Source of the DNA: Candidatus Melainabacteria bacterium
GTDB taxonomy: Bacteria; Cyanobacteriota; Vampirovibrionia; Gastranaerophilales; Gastranaerophilaceae
Assembly: GCA_003258725.1 (NCBI GenBank)
Contig: QHMG01000004.1
Coordinates: 62,001-126,000, forward strand
Direction of reading: 5' to 3'
Length of the DNA: 64,000 bases
Part shown: piece by piece, positions 42,198 through 51,189 of the stretch
How positions within the stretch are numbered: position 1 is the stretch's first letter
Layout of the letters: each line of letters begins with the position of its first letter
Made by a program: the position numbers and the translations under genes
Notes under the pieces: model-generated
Told to the model about the DNA's origin: nothing
The model's database searches: none
Seen by the model: the letters and a program-made list of their open reading frames with translations, nothing else

Positions 42198-43319
42198 ATG
42201 GCAGATTATTACGAAACGCTAGGGGTAGATAGAAACGCTACTAAAGATGAAATTAAAAGTGCATTTAGAAAAATGGCTCGTAAATACCACCCTGACGTAA
42301 ATAAAGCACCAGATGCAGAAGATAAATTTAAAGAAATCGGTAAAGCGTACGAAACTTTAATGGACGATGACAAACGTGCAACTTATGACCGTTTCGGTGA
42401 AGATGGATTGAAAAATGCAGGCTTTGATACAGGCGGTCCATTTGCAGGTGGATTTGGTGATTTAAATGATATTTTTGCATCATTTTTTGACGGATTTGGT
42501 GGGTTTTCTCAAAGACAAGCCGATCCAAATGCTCCTCGTCAAGGCGAAGACTTGCGTGTAGATGTGGAATTAGAATTTGAAGAAGCCGTTTTCGGTTGCA
42601 AAAAAGAGATTAAAATTGACCACTTGGAAGTATGCAAAGATTGTCATGGTAGTGGTGCAAAAGCTGGTACAACTCCAAAAACTTGTCCTACTTGCGGTGG
42701 TTCTGGTAAAATTCAACAAACAACTCAAACAATTTTAGGACATTTTACACAAGTTACAGCATGTCCTGATTGTCGTGGAACAGGCAAAAAGATTGAAGAA
42801 CCTTGTGAATTATGTCACGGTAAGGGGCGTGTAGAAGTTGAAAAAACTTTAGATGTTAAAATTCCAGCAGGCGTTGACAATATGTCAAAAATGCGTTTAG
42901 CCAATGAAGGTGATTGTGGTATAAACGGCGGTCCTGCAGGAGACTTATATGTTGTGTTGCACGTAAAACCTTCAGAGCACTTTAACAGAGACGGTATAAA
43001 TATTATTACTCAATTAGAAATTTCTCCAGCACAAGCTGCTTTAGGTGATGAAATTATGGTTAAAACTGTTGATGGAGAAAAGAAAGTTCAAATTCAAGCT
43101 GGTATCCAAAGTGGCAATTTGATTAAGATTAAAGGTGCAGGTGTGCCTCACATTCAAAGACCAAGCCATAGAGGTGACCACATTCTTGTTATAAACGTAA
43201 AAATTCCAACTAAACTTACTGATGAAGAAAGAAGTCTGTATAAGCGTTTATACGAAATTAATACGGGTAAAAAAGCTCAAGACACATTAAAAGATAAAGT
43301 TAAAGGGGTATTTCAATAA
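42198..43319 (+). CDS. dnaJ: Chaperone protein DnaJ
   Basis: A 373-residue Hsp40 from the ATG at 42198 (MADYYETLGVDRNATKDEIKSAFRKMARKYHPDVN); the longer frame from 42144 runs through a terminator hairpin and is rejected. The J-domain HPD, a Gly/Phe-rich linker (GGFGDLNDIFASFFDGFGGF), four CxxCxGxG zinc repeats (CKDCHGSG, CPTCGGSG, CPDCRGTG, CELCHGKG) and the C-terminal substrate domain are all present. No strong Shine-Dalgarno near the ATG. The stop overlaps the next start (TAATG). Confidence 0.96.
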   Translation: MADYYETLGVDRNATKDEIKSAFRKMARKYHPDVNKAPDAEDKFKEIGKAYETLMDDDKRATYDRFGEDGLKNAGFDTGGPFAGGFGDLNDIFASFFDGFGGFSQRQADPNAPRQGEDLRVDVELEFEEAVFGCKKEIKIDHLEVCKDCHGSGAKAGTTPKTCPTCGGSGKIQQTTQTILGHFTQVTACPDCRGTGKKIEEPCELCHGKGRVEVEKTLDVKIPAGVDNMSKMRLANEGDCGINGGPAGDLYVVLHVKPSEHFNRDGINIITQLEISPAQAALGDEIMVKTVDGEKKVQIQAGIQSGNLIKIKGAGVPHIQRPSHRGDHILVINVKIPTKLTDEERSLYKRLYEINTGKKAQDTLKDKVKGVFQ

Positions 43320-44752
43320 TGCGTAAACTGATAATAACTTTTATGGTTATGCTTGTAGGTGCTATGTCAGCTTCTGCGGCAACTTTACCGACAGAAGTTG
43401 TAGGATATATTAAAAAAGAACAACCAGCGGCAGAAATTCGTTTTGACGGTTTGATTACAATTCGTGATAACTTGTATTTGCCATTGTTTCCTGCAAAAAT
43501 TATTAAACCAAACAAAATTGTGGTAAAAAAATCAGTTCCTGCCAACAAAACTTTAAAAGATATGCCAGATATTCTTGTTTTAAACAACGATTTTGTACTT
43601 TTGAAGGTTATTGAAAAAGACGGTAAACGTTCAGTTTTATACCAAAGTGACCCATTTTTAGAAGTTAAAACAGGTCTTTTGCCACAAGACTTATTAGTTC
43701 CAAAAAATTTAACTGTTCCAGAAAATATTAAGGGCATTATTGGTGGGCTAAGAATTACAACAGAACAAGATGTTTTGAAGGTTAAATCAGAATATACAAA
43801 AGAAGAAAAGACTGTTCATACTGAGGTTAAAAAAGATGTTGTTTCTGCAATTCCTCAATTAAGAAACAAAAATATGTATGTAATCACTTGCCACTCAAAA
43901 AATGTTCATGTAGTTCCAGCAGGAAGCTCTAGACCAGAGTACGCTTTGAGTTTAAATTCTATTCCTATTGATATGAAGGTTTATCAAAATAGATTTTTAA
44001 TGGTTACAACTTATGATATTAATGCGATGAATGTTATTTCTTTGGCTGATGAAGCGGTAATCAAATGTTTTGAATTTGATGCTCAACCCGAAGAAATTGT
44101 TATAGATGAAATTAATAAACTTGCTTATGTTTCAACCCCAAGCACTTCTTCAATTTACGTAATTGATTTAAACAAAATGCAAATGAAACAAAAAATTCAA
44201 GTAAATGGCAGATGTACAAAACTTACACTTGCAGATAAAGCAACGAAAATAATTTATGTAGACCAAACAACAAATGATGTTTGGTGTGTAGAATTAGATA
44301 ACGATTACACAATAAAAGAAGTTGGTATTTTCCCTAATGTTTCTGCAATTGCGTACTCTCAAAACAAAATTTATTTAGCAAGCAGAACAAAAAATAGGGT
44401 TGCTATTGTCGATTATGCAACAATGACACTTGCTGATGAGTTTGAAGTTTCTCCAAAACCTGTAGATATGTTTGTTTACTTTAATAATTTATATATTTTA
44501 AGTGCTGAAAATAGCGTTGTACAAGTTTTGAACACTCAAACAGATAAAATTACAGCAACAATAAAATTGAATACAAACGGATTTTCTACAAAAATATATA
44601 AAGTTCCAAACACAAATTTGGCAATAATTACAGATGCAAAAGCAGGCAAATATTCAGTTTTGAATTTGGATAGAAAACAAGTTATAAAAACATTGCCAAT
44701 GGATATTCCTGTAAGTGAGTTGGCAGTTACAAATAAGGTGAAAAAGATTTAA
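43319..44752 (+). CDS. Exported beta-propeller (YVTN/NHL-like) protein
   Basis: A 477-residue protein with a Sec signal peptide (MRKLIITFMVMLVGAMSASAA). Residues about 180-470 are repeats of about 40 residues with VxD/VIxxxxxKxIYV patterns (KLAYVSTPSTSSIYVIDLNKMQMKQKI, KIIYVDQTTNDVWCVELDN, KIYLASRTKNRVAIVDYATMTLADEF), typical of seven-bladed propellers. Residues 30-170 are a separate beta-rich domain. It is probably periplasmic and protein-binding; the role is unknown. Translationally coupled to dnaJ by a one-base overlap. Confidence 0.75.
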   Translation: MRKLIITFMVMLVGAMSASAATLPTEVVGYIKKEQPAAEIRFDGLITIRDNLYLPLFPAKIIKPNKIVVKKSVPANKTLKDMPDILVLNNDFVLLKVIEKDGKRSVLYQSDPFLEVKTGLLPQDLLVPKNLTVPENIKGIIGGLRITTEQDVLKVKSEYTKEEKTVHTEVKKDVVSAIPQLRNKNMYVITCHSKNVHVVPAGSSRPEYALSLNSIPIDMKVYQNRFLMVTTYDINAMNVISLADEAVIKCFEFDAQPEEIVIDEINKLAYVSTPSTSSIYVIDLNKMQMKQKIQVNGRCTKLTLADKATKIIYVDQTTNDVWCVELDNDYTIKEVGIFPNVSAIAYSQNKIYLASRTKNRVAIVDYATMTLADEFEVSPKPVDMFVYFNNLYILSAENSVVQVLNTQTDKITATIKLNTNGFSTKIYKVPNTNLAIITDAKAGKYSVLNLDRKQVIKTLPMDIPVSELAVTNKVKKI

Positions 44753-44754
44753 TT

Positions 44755-45315
44755 ATGGATAACACAACAGAAGTAGTATTTAAACGACTAGAAGAAACTC
44801 AAAATGAATTTTGGAATGTAGCAAGAGAAACTGGTAATTTCTTAAATATGCTTGTTAAAATTTGCAATGCTCAAAATGCTTATGAAATAGGAACTTCTAA
44901 TGGTTACTCTGGAATTTGGTTGGCAAAAGCCTTGAAAGAAACAGGTGGACACCTTACAACTATTGAATTTTATGAAAAACGCAGAGTTTTAGCAGAAGAA
45001 AACTTCAAAACTTGTGGTGTAATGGATATTATTACTACAAAGGAAGGGTCTGCCATCGGTATTTTAGAACGACTTCCAGAAGATGAAATTATCGACTTTG
45101 TGTTTATTGATGCAAATAAATCTCAATATATAGAATACTTTAATCTGTTAGACAAACACTTGAAAAAAGGTGCTGTAATTTGTGCGGATAACGTAACTTC
45201 TCACGCAGAAAAGGTTAAACCTTTTTTAGATGCAATTAATGGTAATCCAAAATATCAAATGGAAGTTTTAGACTTGCCAGCTGGTCTTGCCGTTGCAAGA
45301 AAAAATAGTGACTAG
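44755..45315 (+). CDS. SAM-dependent O-methyltransferase (family 3 type)
   Basis: A 186-residue class I methyltransferase. The SAM site is YEIGTSNGYSGIWLAKAL (a variant of ExGTxxGxS), then TTIEFYEKRRVLAEENF, DFVFIDANKSQYIEYFNLLDKHLKKGAVICADNVTSH with the metal-binding Asp pair, as in catechol/caffeoyl-CoA O-methyltransferases. Small bacterial members act on catechols or flavonoid-like phenols or on unknown metabolites. The ATG lies 2 nt after the previous stop with no Shine-Dalgarno, so it is translationally coupled. Confidence 0.85.
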   Translation: MDNTTEVVFKRLEETQNEFWNVARETGNFLNMLVKICNAQNAYEIGTSNGYSGIWLAKALKETGGHLTTIEFYEKRRVLAEENFKTCGVMDIITTKEGSAIGILERLPEDEIIDFVFIDANKSQYIEYFNLLDKHLKKGAVICADNVTSHAEKVKPFLDAINGNPKYQMEVLDLPAGLAVARKNSD

Positions 45316-45339
45316 CAAAGGTTAGAAATATAATATAAT

Positions 45340-45366
45340 GTCATTCTGAACTTGTTTCAGAATCTC
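45340..45366. repeat. Short dispersed repeat copy 1
   Basis: GTCATTCTGAACTTGTTTC followed by AGAATCTC; contains the inverted repeat TTCTGAA/TTCAGAA. A diverged copy occurs at 54675-54698. Both are intergenic. Confidence 0.6.
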
Positions 45367-45403
45367 TTAAATATTGTGATTTAATGCAAAATATTCATTT
45401 AAA

Positions 45404-45434
45404 AAGGCGGATTTGATGAAATCAAATCCGCCTT
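45404..45434. terminator. Bidirectional terminator between methyltransferase and der genes
   Basis: AAGGCGGATTTGAT (45404-45417) pairs perfectly with 45421-45434 around GAA; T-rich flanks on both strands. Confidence 0.8.
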
Positions 45435-45440
45435 CTTTTA

Positions 45441-46772
45441 TTATTTTCTCTTATCAGAGCGTTCTCTAACTGAAATTCTAATTGGAGTTCCAAAGAAACC
45501 GAACGCTTCTCGAAGTTTATTTTCAATATAACGCTTGTAGTGATCCTTCATTAAATCTGCGTTGTTGCCAAAAATAACGAATGTTGGTGGTTTAACATTG
45601 ACTTGAGTTGTGTAAAGAATTTTCAAACGCTTATTCTTAACGCTTTGAGGCGGATTTAATAAGTATGCTTCGTTTACAACCTTGTTCAATAAACCTGTTG
45701 AAATACGTTTTGTGCATTGTTCATAGACTTCGATTGATTTTTCAAAAATTTGGTTCAATCGTTGTTTTGTAACTGCGCTAATGTAAATTTTTGGAGCATA
45801 GCTTAAAAATGGAATTTCATTTTCAAGTTTCTTTTCAAATTGGCTAGTTGTGTTAGCTTGCTTGTTTTCAATTAAATCCCATTTGTTTACCGCAATGATT
45901 AAGCCTTTTCCAGCTTCTGTGATGATTGATGCAATTTTTTTATCTTGATCCGCAATACCTTCTTTTGCGTCTAGAACAAGAATTGCAACGTCACAATCTT
46001 TAATTGAATTGATTGCTCTGTCTACGGCAAATTTTTCCACACCGTAATCAACTTTCGCTTTTTTACGAATACCAGCTGTGTCAATGATAGTAAAATCTTG
46101 TTCTTTGTATGTAAATTTGCTATCAATGCTATCTCTAGTTGTGCCAGAAACATCAGAGACGATAACTCTTTCTTTGCCTAGTAGAGCGTTTACAATTGAA
46201 GACTTACCAGCATTTGGTCTCCCAACGATTGCAAGTTTAATGTCGGTTTCTTCTTCAATTTCGTCGTCAGCTTCAAAATCTTCTGTAACCAATTCAAGTA
46301 AATCTCCAACACCGCCAGAGCCGTGAAGTGCAGAAATACCAATTGGATCACCAAGTGCAAGCGAATAGAATTCGCTTGTGTAAAGTGCTTGAGCTGGACT
46401 GTCGACCTTGTTTACTGCTAAAAATACAGGTTTTTTAGTTTGACGTAAAATGTTTGCGATTTCCTCATCAACAGGAGTTACGCCGTCTTTACCGTCAACG
46501 ATGAAGATAATTTTTTCTGCTTCATCACAGGCAATTTTAGCTTGGTCATAAATTGAAACCATGATTTCGTCTTCGTCACTCGGAATAATTCCGCCTGTGT
46601 CGATAGCGGTGAACCATTTATTTTGCCATTCAACGTCAAAATAAATTCTGTCACGAGTTACTCCAGGTAAATCGTCAACGATTGATTGTCTGCGACCTAC
46701 AAGTCTGTTTACGAACGTAGATTTTCCTACGTTTGGTCTTCCTACTATTGCAACTATTGGTTTTCTTTTCAT
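45441..46772 (-). CDS. der: Ribosome assembly GTPase Der (EngA)
   Basis: A 443-residue protein with two tandem GTPase domains: first G1 GRPNVGKST (11-19), second GRPNAGKSS (near 189), with DTGGI and DTAGI G3 motifs and NKVD/NKWD G4 motifs. A C-terminal KH-like domain (about 350-443) contacts the 50S subunit. Essential for late ribosome assembly. The minus-strand start has TGATACAAT (extended -10) 7 nt upstream and no Shine-Dalgarno, so it is probably leaderless. Confidence 0.97.
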   Translation of the reverse strand: MKRKPIVAIVGRPNVGKSTFVNRLVGRRQSIVDDLPGVTRDRIYFDVEWQNKWFTAIDTGGIIPSDEDEIMVSIYDQAKIACDEAEKIIFIVDGKDGVTPVDEEIANILRQTKKPVFLAVNKVDSPAQALYTSEFYSLALGDPIGISALHGSGGVGDLLELVTEDFEADDEIEEETDIKLAIVGRPNAGKSSIVNALLGKERVIVSDVSGTTRDSIDSKFTYKEQDFTIIDTAGIRKKAKVDYGVEKFAVDRAINSIKDCDVAILVLDAKEGIADQDKKIASIITEAGKGLIIAVNKWDLIENKQANTTSQFEKKLENEIPFLSYAPKIYISAVTKQRLNQIFEKSIEVYEQCTKRISTGLLNKVVNEAYLLNPPQSVKNKRLKILYTTQVNVKPPTFVIFGNNADLMKDHYKRYIENKLREAFGFFGTPIRISVRERSDKRK

Positions 46773-46779
46773 AGTTTTT

Positions 46780-46785
46780 ATTGTA
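46780..46785 (-). promoter_or_regulatory. Extended -10 box of der
   Basis: Minus-strand TACAAT preceded by TGA (TGNTACAAT extended -10), 7 nt before the ATG; no -35. Confidence 0.4.
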
Positions 46786-46815
46786 TCATGGATATAAATT
46801 TGTGGGGGATTTTTT

Positions 46816-47583
46816 ATGCAATATAAGAATTTAGAAGAATTAATTGAAGTTATAAGAACTTTACGTTCTGAAAATGGTTGTCCTTGGGATAGAGAGCAAA
46901 CTCATTCATCACTTAGACCTAATATGCTTGAAGAAGCGTATGAAGCAGTTGATGCAATTGATGAAAACGACTTACCTCACTTAAGAGAAGAATTAGGTGA
47001 CGTTTTGTTGCAAGTTCTTTTACATTCTCAGATTGCAGATGAAGAAGGTGCTTTTAATATTGAAGATGTTGCAAAAGAATTAAAAGACAAATTAATCCAC
47101 CGACACCCACATGTTTTTGGTAACACAACGGTTAAAAACGCTGACGATGTTGTGGTTAATTGGGATAAATTAAAACAAGAAGAAAAAACTGAACGCACCT
47201 CACAAATGGACGGAATTTCTAAGTCTCAATCGGCTTTGATGACGGCTCAAAAGATTTCAAAACGTGCCGTAAAAGTCGGTTTTGAGTGGGACAAAGTCGA
47301 AACACTTTGGGATTGTGTAAATTCAGAGTTAAAAGAATTTAAAGAAGCTGTTAATGAAGGTAACAAAGCCCACATGGAAGATGAAATGGGTGATATTCTT
47401 TTTGCAGTAGTGAACTTGGCTCGTTGGCATAAGCTAGATGCTGAACAATGCTTAATTTCAGCAAACCGAAAATTTGAAAGACGTTTTAGAAAAATGGAAG
47501 AATTAGCAACAAAACCTTTGACTGAATATTCTTTTGAAGAATTTGACCAACTTTGGCGCAAGGCAAAAAAAGAGACTTTGTAA
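46816..47583 (+). CDS. mazG: Nucleoside triphosphate pyrophosphohydrolase MazG
   Basis: A 255-residue all-alpha NTP pyrophosphatase with two MazG repeats: LRSENGCPWDREQTHSSLRPNMLEEAYEAVDAIDEND with EELGDVLLQVLLHS in the first, and WDCVNSELKEFKEAV with EDEMGDILFAVVNLARW in the second (the EExxE-ExxD metal motifs). It removes aberrant or stress-related NTPs. GGGGGAT gives a Shine-Dalgarno at long spacing. Divergent from der with 43 nt between. Confidence 0.95.
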   Translation: MQYKNLEELIEVIRTLRSENGCPWDREQTHSSLRPNMLEEAYEAVDAIDENDLPHLREELGDVLLQVLLHSQIADEEGAFNIEDVAKELKDKLIHRHPHVFGNTTVKNADDVVVNWDKLKQEEKTERTSQMDGISKSQSALMTAQKISKRAVKVGFEWDKVETLWDCVNSELKEFKEAVNEGNKAHMEDEMGDILFAVVNLARWHKLDAEQCLISANRKFERRFRKMEELATKPLTEYSFEEFDQLWRKAKKETL

Positions 47584-47614
47584 TAAATTCTCGGTTGCAT
47601 AACGTCTTTTTTAA

Positions 47615-48730
47615 TTAAATTCTTTGATTAATTTCGTGGCTAAGGTTTGCAAAGTCGATTGTGCTTGAAAAATTACCACTTCTTTGTTCATTAATGAATG
47701 CAATAACTGTATTCAAAAGTTGGATTAGGGTTTCTTCTGTAAGTCTACCGCTTTCAACGTCATCAAGAACCTCCAACAAATACGGGTAAGTCTCTTGCAT
47801 ATTGCCTTCGTTTATAGTTGAAACAAGAGATTTAATTTCTTCGTTTGCAAAATCCGCTTGTAAAATTTTGATGTAATATTTTGCAAATTTTTCAATATGT
47901 TTAAAGAAATCTTCAATATTCATATTAGGGGTAAAGCGTTTGTAGTAGCGTTTAAAGCTCATATACAATTCGTTTGCTTTAGGGATAATACCATTTCTTT
48001 GGATAGTTAAAAAATCCCTTATGAAAAATTTAAAGTAATCTTTTAAACCCGTATTTTTATACAAGTCTAAAAGGTTATACCAAGCCTTTAAGCCGTTTTT
48101 TGAGTGTTCTTTTATAAAATCAGTGATTAATAAAAGTTCTTCTATGTTAGGGTTGTTGCAGTTTAAGTATTGGTAAATGTCCCTATTTTCGATTTCAGAG
48201 TCTTCATAAACGCAAGCCAAAATGTTAACTTTTCTGATTTCGTTAAAAAGTTTAACCGCAGAAATATTGTTCATTTTAATTTTTGCCCAATATTCGTGAA
48301 GTTGGATAAACATAGGGTGTTGCTTTTCTTCTTCGGTCATACGCTCGTATTTAACAAGTTTTTCGTAGATAATTTTTTCGTAACCATGTAAATGTATTTT
48401 TGTATATTTACCAAAGAATAAATATCTTTTTTTGATAAGTTCAATTGCATGATTGTTCTTTTCGTTTGTAAGTTTGTAACATTCGCAAAGAGCGTGAAGT
48501 AATAAGCTAAATTGAATAATACGCTTGATTCCGTCAACTACAAGATAAGAACGGCTAGAAGTTTTTTGCAAAAACATTATGCCATCAAGAATTGGTTCTT
48601 CTGAACCAGAATTTTCTAAAATATTTTCTAATAAATCAGCAGGGGCTTGGTATTCTCCTGAATAATCAGTTGAATAAAGCACCTGCGATTTATTTAAAAT
48701 ATCTAATAAATTTAATGTTTTAACTTCCAT
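47615..48730 (-). CDS. DUF262/GmrSD-N-like protein with degraded motif
   Basis: A 371-residue protein. The order of segments follows the ParB-like DUF262 domain of GmrS/Brx-type proteins: PILDGIMFLQKTSSRSYLVVDGIKRIIQFSLLLHAL aligns with the YxVIDGQQRLTTL motif but reads DGIKR at 66-70; later LFNEIRKVNILACVYED...YQYLNCNNPNIEELLLITDFI aligns with the FxxLNxxGxxLxxxDLI segment. The C-terminal half is helical without a DUF1524 HNH nuclease. The catalytic Gln pair is lost, so it is probably regulatory or binding. It lies 10 nt after a winged-helix gene on the same strand. Confidence 0.55.
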   Translation of the reverse strand: MEVKTLNLLDILNKSQVLYSTDYSGEYQAPADLLENILENSGSEEPILDGIMFLQKTSSRSYLVVDGIKRIIQFSLLLHALCECYKLTNEKNNHAIELIKKRYLFFGKYTKIHLHGYEKIIYEKLVKYERMTEEEKQHPMFIQLHEYWAKIKMNNISAVKLFNEIRKVNILACVYEDSEIENRDIYQYLNCNNPNIEELLLITDFIKEHSKNGLKAWYNLLDLYKNTGLKDYFKFFIRDFLTIQRNGIIPKANELYMSFKRYYKRFTPNMNIEDFFKHIEKFAKYYIKILQADFANEEIKSLVSTINEGNMQETYPYLLEVLDDVESGRLTEETLIQLLNTVIAFINEQRSGNFSSTIDFANLSHEINQRI

Positions 48731-48740
48731 TTTATCTTAA

Positions 48741-49337
48741 TTAAACTGATAACATGAAACCGCCAGCTTCAGCATTTTTCAAGTTTTCGCCGTCGATTTT
48801 AGCTCTTAAGTTTTTGATGTATTTATATACATAATCTCTAGGTAAGCTCAACAAGTTTGCAAGGTCTTTTGCGTATACAATTTGGTTTTTATTTTTTAAG
48901 AAATAGTCGAATACCAATTGTTCTCTGTCTGTTAATGCTTTTTTGAAAACGATTTGAACTTCGTCTTTTAAAGATGCAGGTGCAGAGTCTTTGACGATTG
49001 GTTGTTGTTTTCTAACTTCTTTTTCAGCTTTTTGAGTTTTAACTTCAGCAACCTTTGGAGTAGCTTTTGTTTGAGCTTTTTGAGCAGAAACGATTTGACG
49101 TTCTTTTTCTACTGCTTTTTCAGCAATTGTATTAATCTTTTCAGAACGAATTGAAGATGACATTTCAGTAGATGAAGATGTGTAAGGTTTACCTTTTAAC
49201 ACGATGTCTACTAAATCGTTTGTGTGTTTAGCTTCTTCAATTTGTTTTCCTAATCTAGCTGCAAATTCTTCTAAAGTAATTTTTTCTAATGAACTTCTCC
49301 ATTGTTTAATTTCTTCTTTAGTCAAGTATTCTGACAT
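48741..49337 (-). CDS. Unknown protein with C-terminal winged-helix DNA-binding domain
   Basis: A 198-residue protein. Residues 1-60 are helical (YLTKEEIKQWRSSLEKITLEEFAARLGKQIEEA); 65-130 are a low-complexity Lys/Ala/Gln linker; 130-198 resemble a winged helix (LTDREQLVFDYFLKNKNQIVYAKDLANLLSLPRDYVYKYIKNLRAKI then a short hairpin GGFMLSV), similar to OmpR-type or OLD-type wHTH. Strong AGGAGAT precedes the ATG. It is co-transcribed with the DUF262-like gene, so the two probably act together. Confidence 0.65.
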   Translation of the reverse strand: MSEYLTKEEIKQWRSSLEKITLEEFAARLGKQIEEAKHTNDLVDIVLKGKPYTSSSTEMSSSIRSEKINTIAEKAVEKERQIVSAQKAQTKATPKVAEVKTQKAEKEVRKQQPIVKDSAPASLKDEVQIVFKKALTDREQLVFDYFLKNKNQIVYAKDLANLLSLPRDYVYKYIKNLRAKIDGENLKNAEAGGFMLSV

Positions 49338-49507
49338 TTAATATATCTCCTAGTGTAATCTGTGAATAGTTGAGTTAATCCCTCTATATTATTAATCTAT
49401 CACAAAAAGTTGCCTTAGAAACAAAATATTTCATAACGTAAATTTTTGTTTGCATTAATTTACAAACTATTGATAATTCTATAAAATCGTCATGTTGGCT
49501 TAACATT

Positions 49508-49536
49508 TTTACTTTTTCCTTATACATGTATATAAT
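49508..49536 (+). promoter_or_regulatory. Promoter of the histidine kinase, leaderless
   Basis: TTTACT (49508-49513), 17 nt, TATAAT (49531-49536), 6 nt to the ATG. Confidence 0.55.
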
Positions 49537-49542
49537 ATATAC

Positions 49543-51189
49543 ATGGAGAAATTCAGTTTTTTTAATAAATTTAAAGATGCTGTAATTGTTGCAAATCAAA
49601 AAAAAGAAGTGGTTTACACAAATAGAGCCTTCAAAAGATGTTTTTGGGATTATAACGATTTTAAGCGTTTTTCTCACAAATTAAGCTATGATTTTTATCC
49701 ATTTGATGCTGAAGATATGCAGTCTTTTTTGCCAATGCATTATCTTTTTGAATCAAAAGAAGATTTTGATGCCTTCGTAAATTATCAAGATTCTAAAGGG
49801 GAATTTTCTTTTTACAATTTGTCTGCGTATAAACGTGGAATTTATACGATAATGATTTTTTCTGATGTAAGCGCTGAAGTTGAATTAGAACGAGTTAAAA
49901 TGGAAAAAGAAAATCTTGTAAATGAATGTAGTTCTGCACTTAAAGAGGTGGATAGGCTTAGAAAAATGGCTCAGTCAACTCAAGCTCAAGCTGTTAAAAT
50001 GACATTGATTAACAAAATTTCTAATATTATTAGAGAATCAATTGACTCAGCTAAAATTTTAAGTTCTGCATTAAAAGAATTGGCAACCATGTTCGGGGCT
50101 TATCGTGCTTATTATGCAAAAAATGATAAAGAGAAAAAACTTTTTATAATAGAACAAGCCTATGGTAAAAACAAAAAAGAATTTATCGGTAAAAATATAA
50201 CTTTCGGTGACAAAATTTTTCACGAATTGTCGGCAAAAAAAACGGTTTCTTCAATGACGTTGAAGGAGTTTAACGAGGCTGAAATGTTTGATGTTCCAAC
50301 AATGCGTGTAATCTTGCCGATTTATCACGTAAACGATTTGTTGGGCGTAATTGTTCTTGTAAGCTATCAAAAACGTGATATGGTGGAAGAAATTGATGTT
50401 TTAGAAAGTGTTTCAGCTCAATTGGGTAACGCCGTAGCACAAGCTAAACTTTATGAAGATAATGTTAAAACGTTAACAGAATTACGTGATACTCAATTGC
50501 AACTTATAAATTCTGAAAAAATGGCTTCTTTAGGTCAGTTGGTTGCCGGAATTGCACACGAAATTAATACACCTTTTGCTTCAATTAAATCTAATAATGC
50601 GATTATGAAAAAATTAATTCAAAAATTAGATAATGCGGATATAAAAGAAATGTTTGAAGAAATTAATGAGGTTGACAATGTTGCCGTAGCTCGTGTTCAT
50701 GACCTTGTAATTTCATTGAAAAAGTTTGTAAGACTTGATGAAGCAGAGCTTCAAGAGGCTGATATTAACAAAGAACTTGATTTGACGCTTACTCTGATTA
50801 GGCACGAAACAAAAAATAAGGCTGAGATTATCAAGAATTACGGTGAATTACCAATGATAAAATGTTATCCAAATATGTTAAACCAAGTGTTTATGAACAT
50901 TTTATTAAATGCTTGTCATGCGATTGAAAAATATGGCACAATAGAAATTTCAACAAAGGTTGAAAATAGTGAATTAATCGTAAAAATTAAGGATTCAGGC
51001 AAAGGAATTAAGCCAGAAAATTTAGACAAAATTTTTAACGCAGGTTACACAACAAAAAGCGCTGGAGTTGGTACGGGATTAGGTTTGGCAATTTCTTCAA
51101 AAATAGTAGACAAGCATCATGGTAAAATCCATGTTACAAGCGAGTTTGGGCATGGTAGTGAGTTTACAATTTCTATACCAATTGCTTAA
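49543..51189 (+). CDS. Soluble sensor histidine kinase (PAS-GAF-HisKA-HATPase)
   Basis: A 548-residue protein without transmembrane segments. A PAS-like N-terminus (FKDAVIVANQKKEVVYTNRAFKRCF), a coiled coil (about 115-150), a GAF domain (about 165-305), then LQLINSEKMASLGQLVAGIAHEINTPFASIKSN with the phospho-accepting H339, and an HATPase with N box MLNQVFMNILLNACHAI, DSGKGI and GTGLGLAIS. The kinase core resembles cyanobacterial hybrid-type kinases. No response regulator is adjacent, so its partner is unknown. Confidence 0.9.
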   Translation: MEKFSFFNKFKDAVIVANQKKEVVYTNRAFKRCFWDYNDFKRFSHKLSYDFYPFDAEDMQSFLPMHYLFESKEDFDAFVNYQDSKGEFSFYNLSAYKRGIYTIMIFSDVSAEVELERVKMEKENLVNECSSALKEVDRLRKMAQSTQAQAVKMTLINKISNIIRESIDSAKILSSALKELATMFGAYRAYYAKNDKEKKLFIIEQAYGKNKKEFIGKNITFGDKIFHELSAKKTVSSMTLKEFNEAEMFDVPTMRVILPIYHVNDLLGVIVLVSYQKRDMVEEIDVLESVSAQLGNAVAQAKLYEDNVKTLTELRDTQLQLINSEKMASLGQLVAGIAHEINTPFASIKSNNAIMKKLIQKLDNADIKEMFEEINEVDNVAVARVHDLVISLKKFVRLDEAELQEADINKELDLTLTLIRHETKNKAEIIKNYGELPMIKCYPNMLNQVFMNILLNACHAIEKYGTIEISTKVENSELIVKIKDSGKGIKPENLDKIFNAGYTTKSAGVGTGLGLAISSKIVDKHHGKIHVTSEFGHGSEFTISIPIA

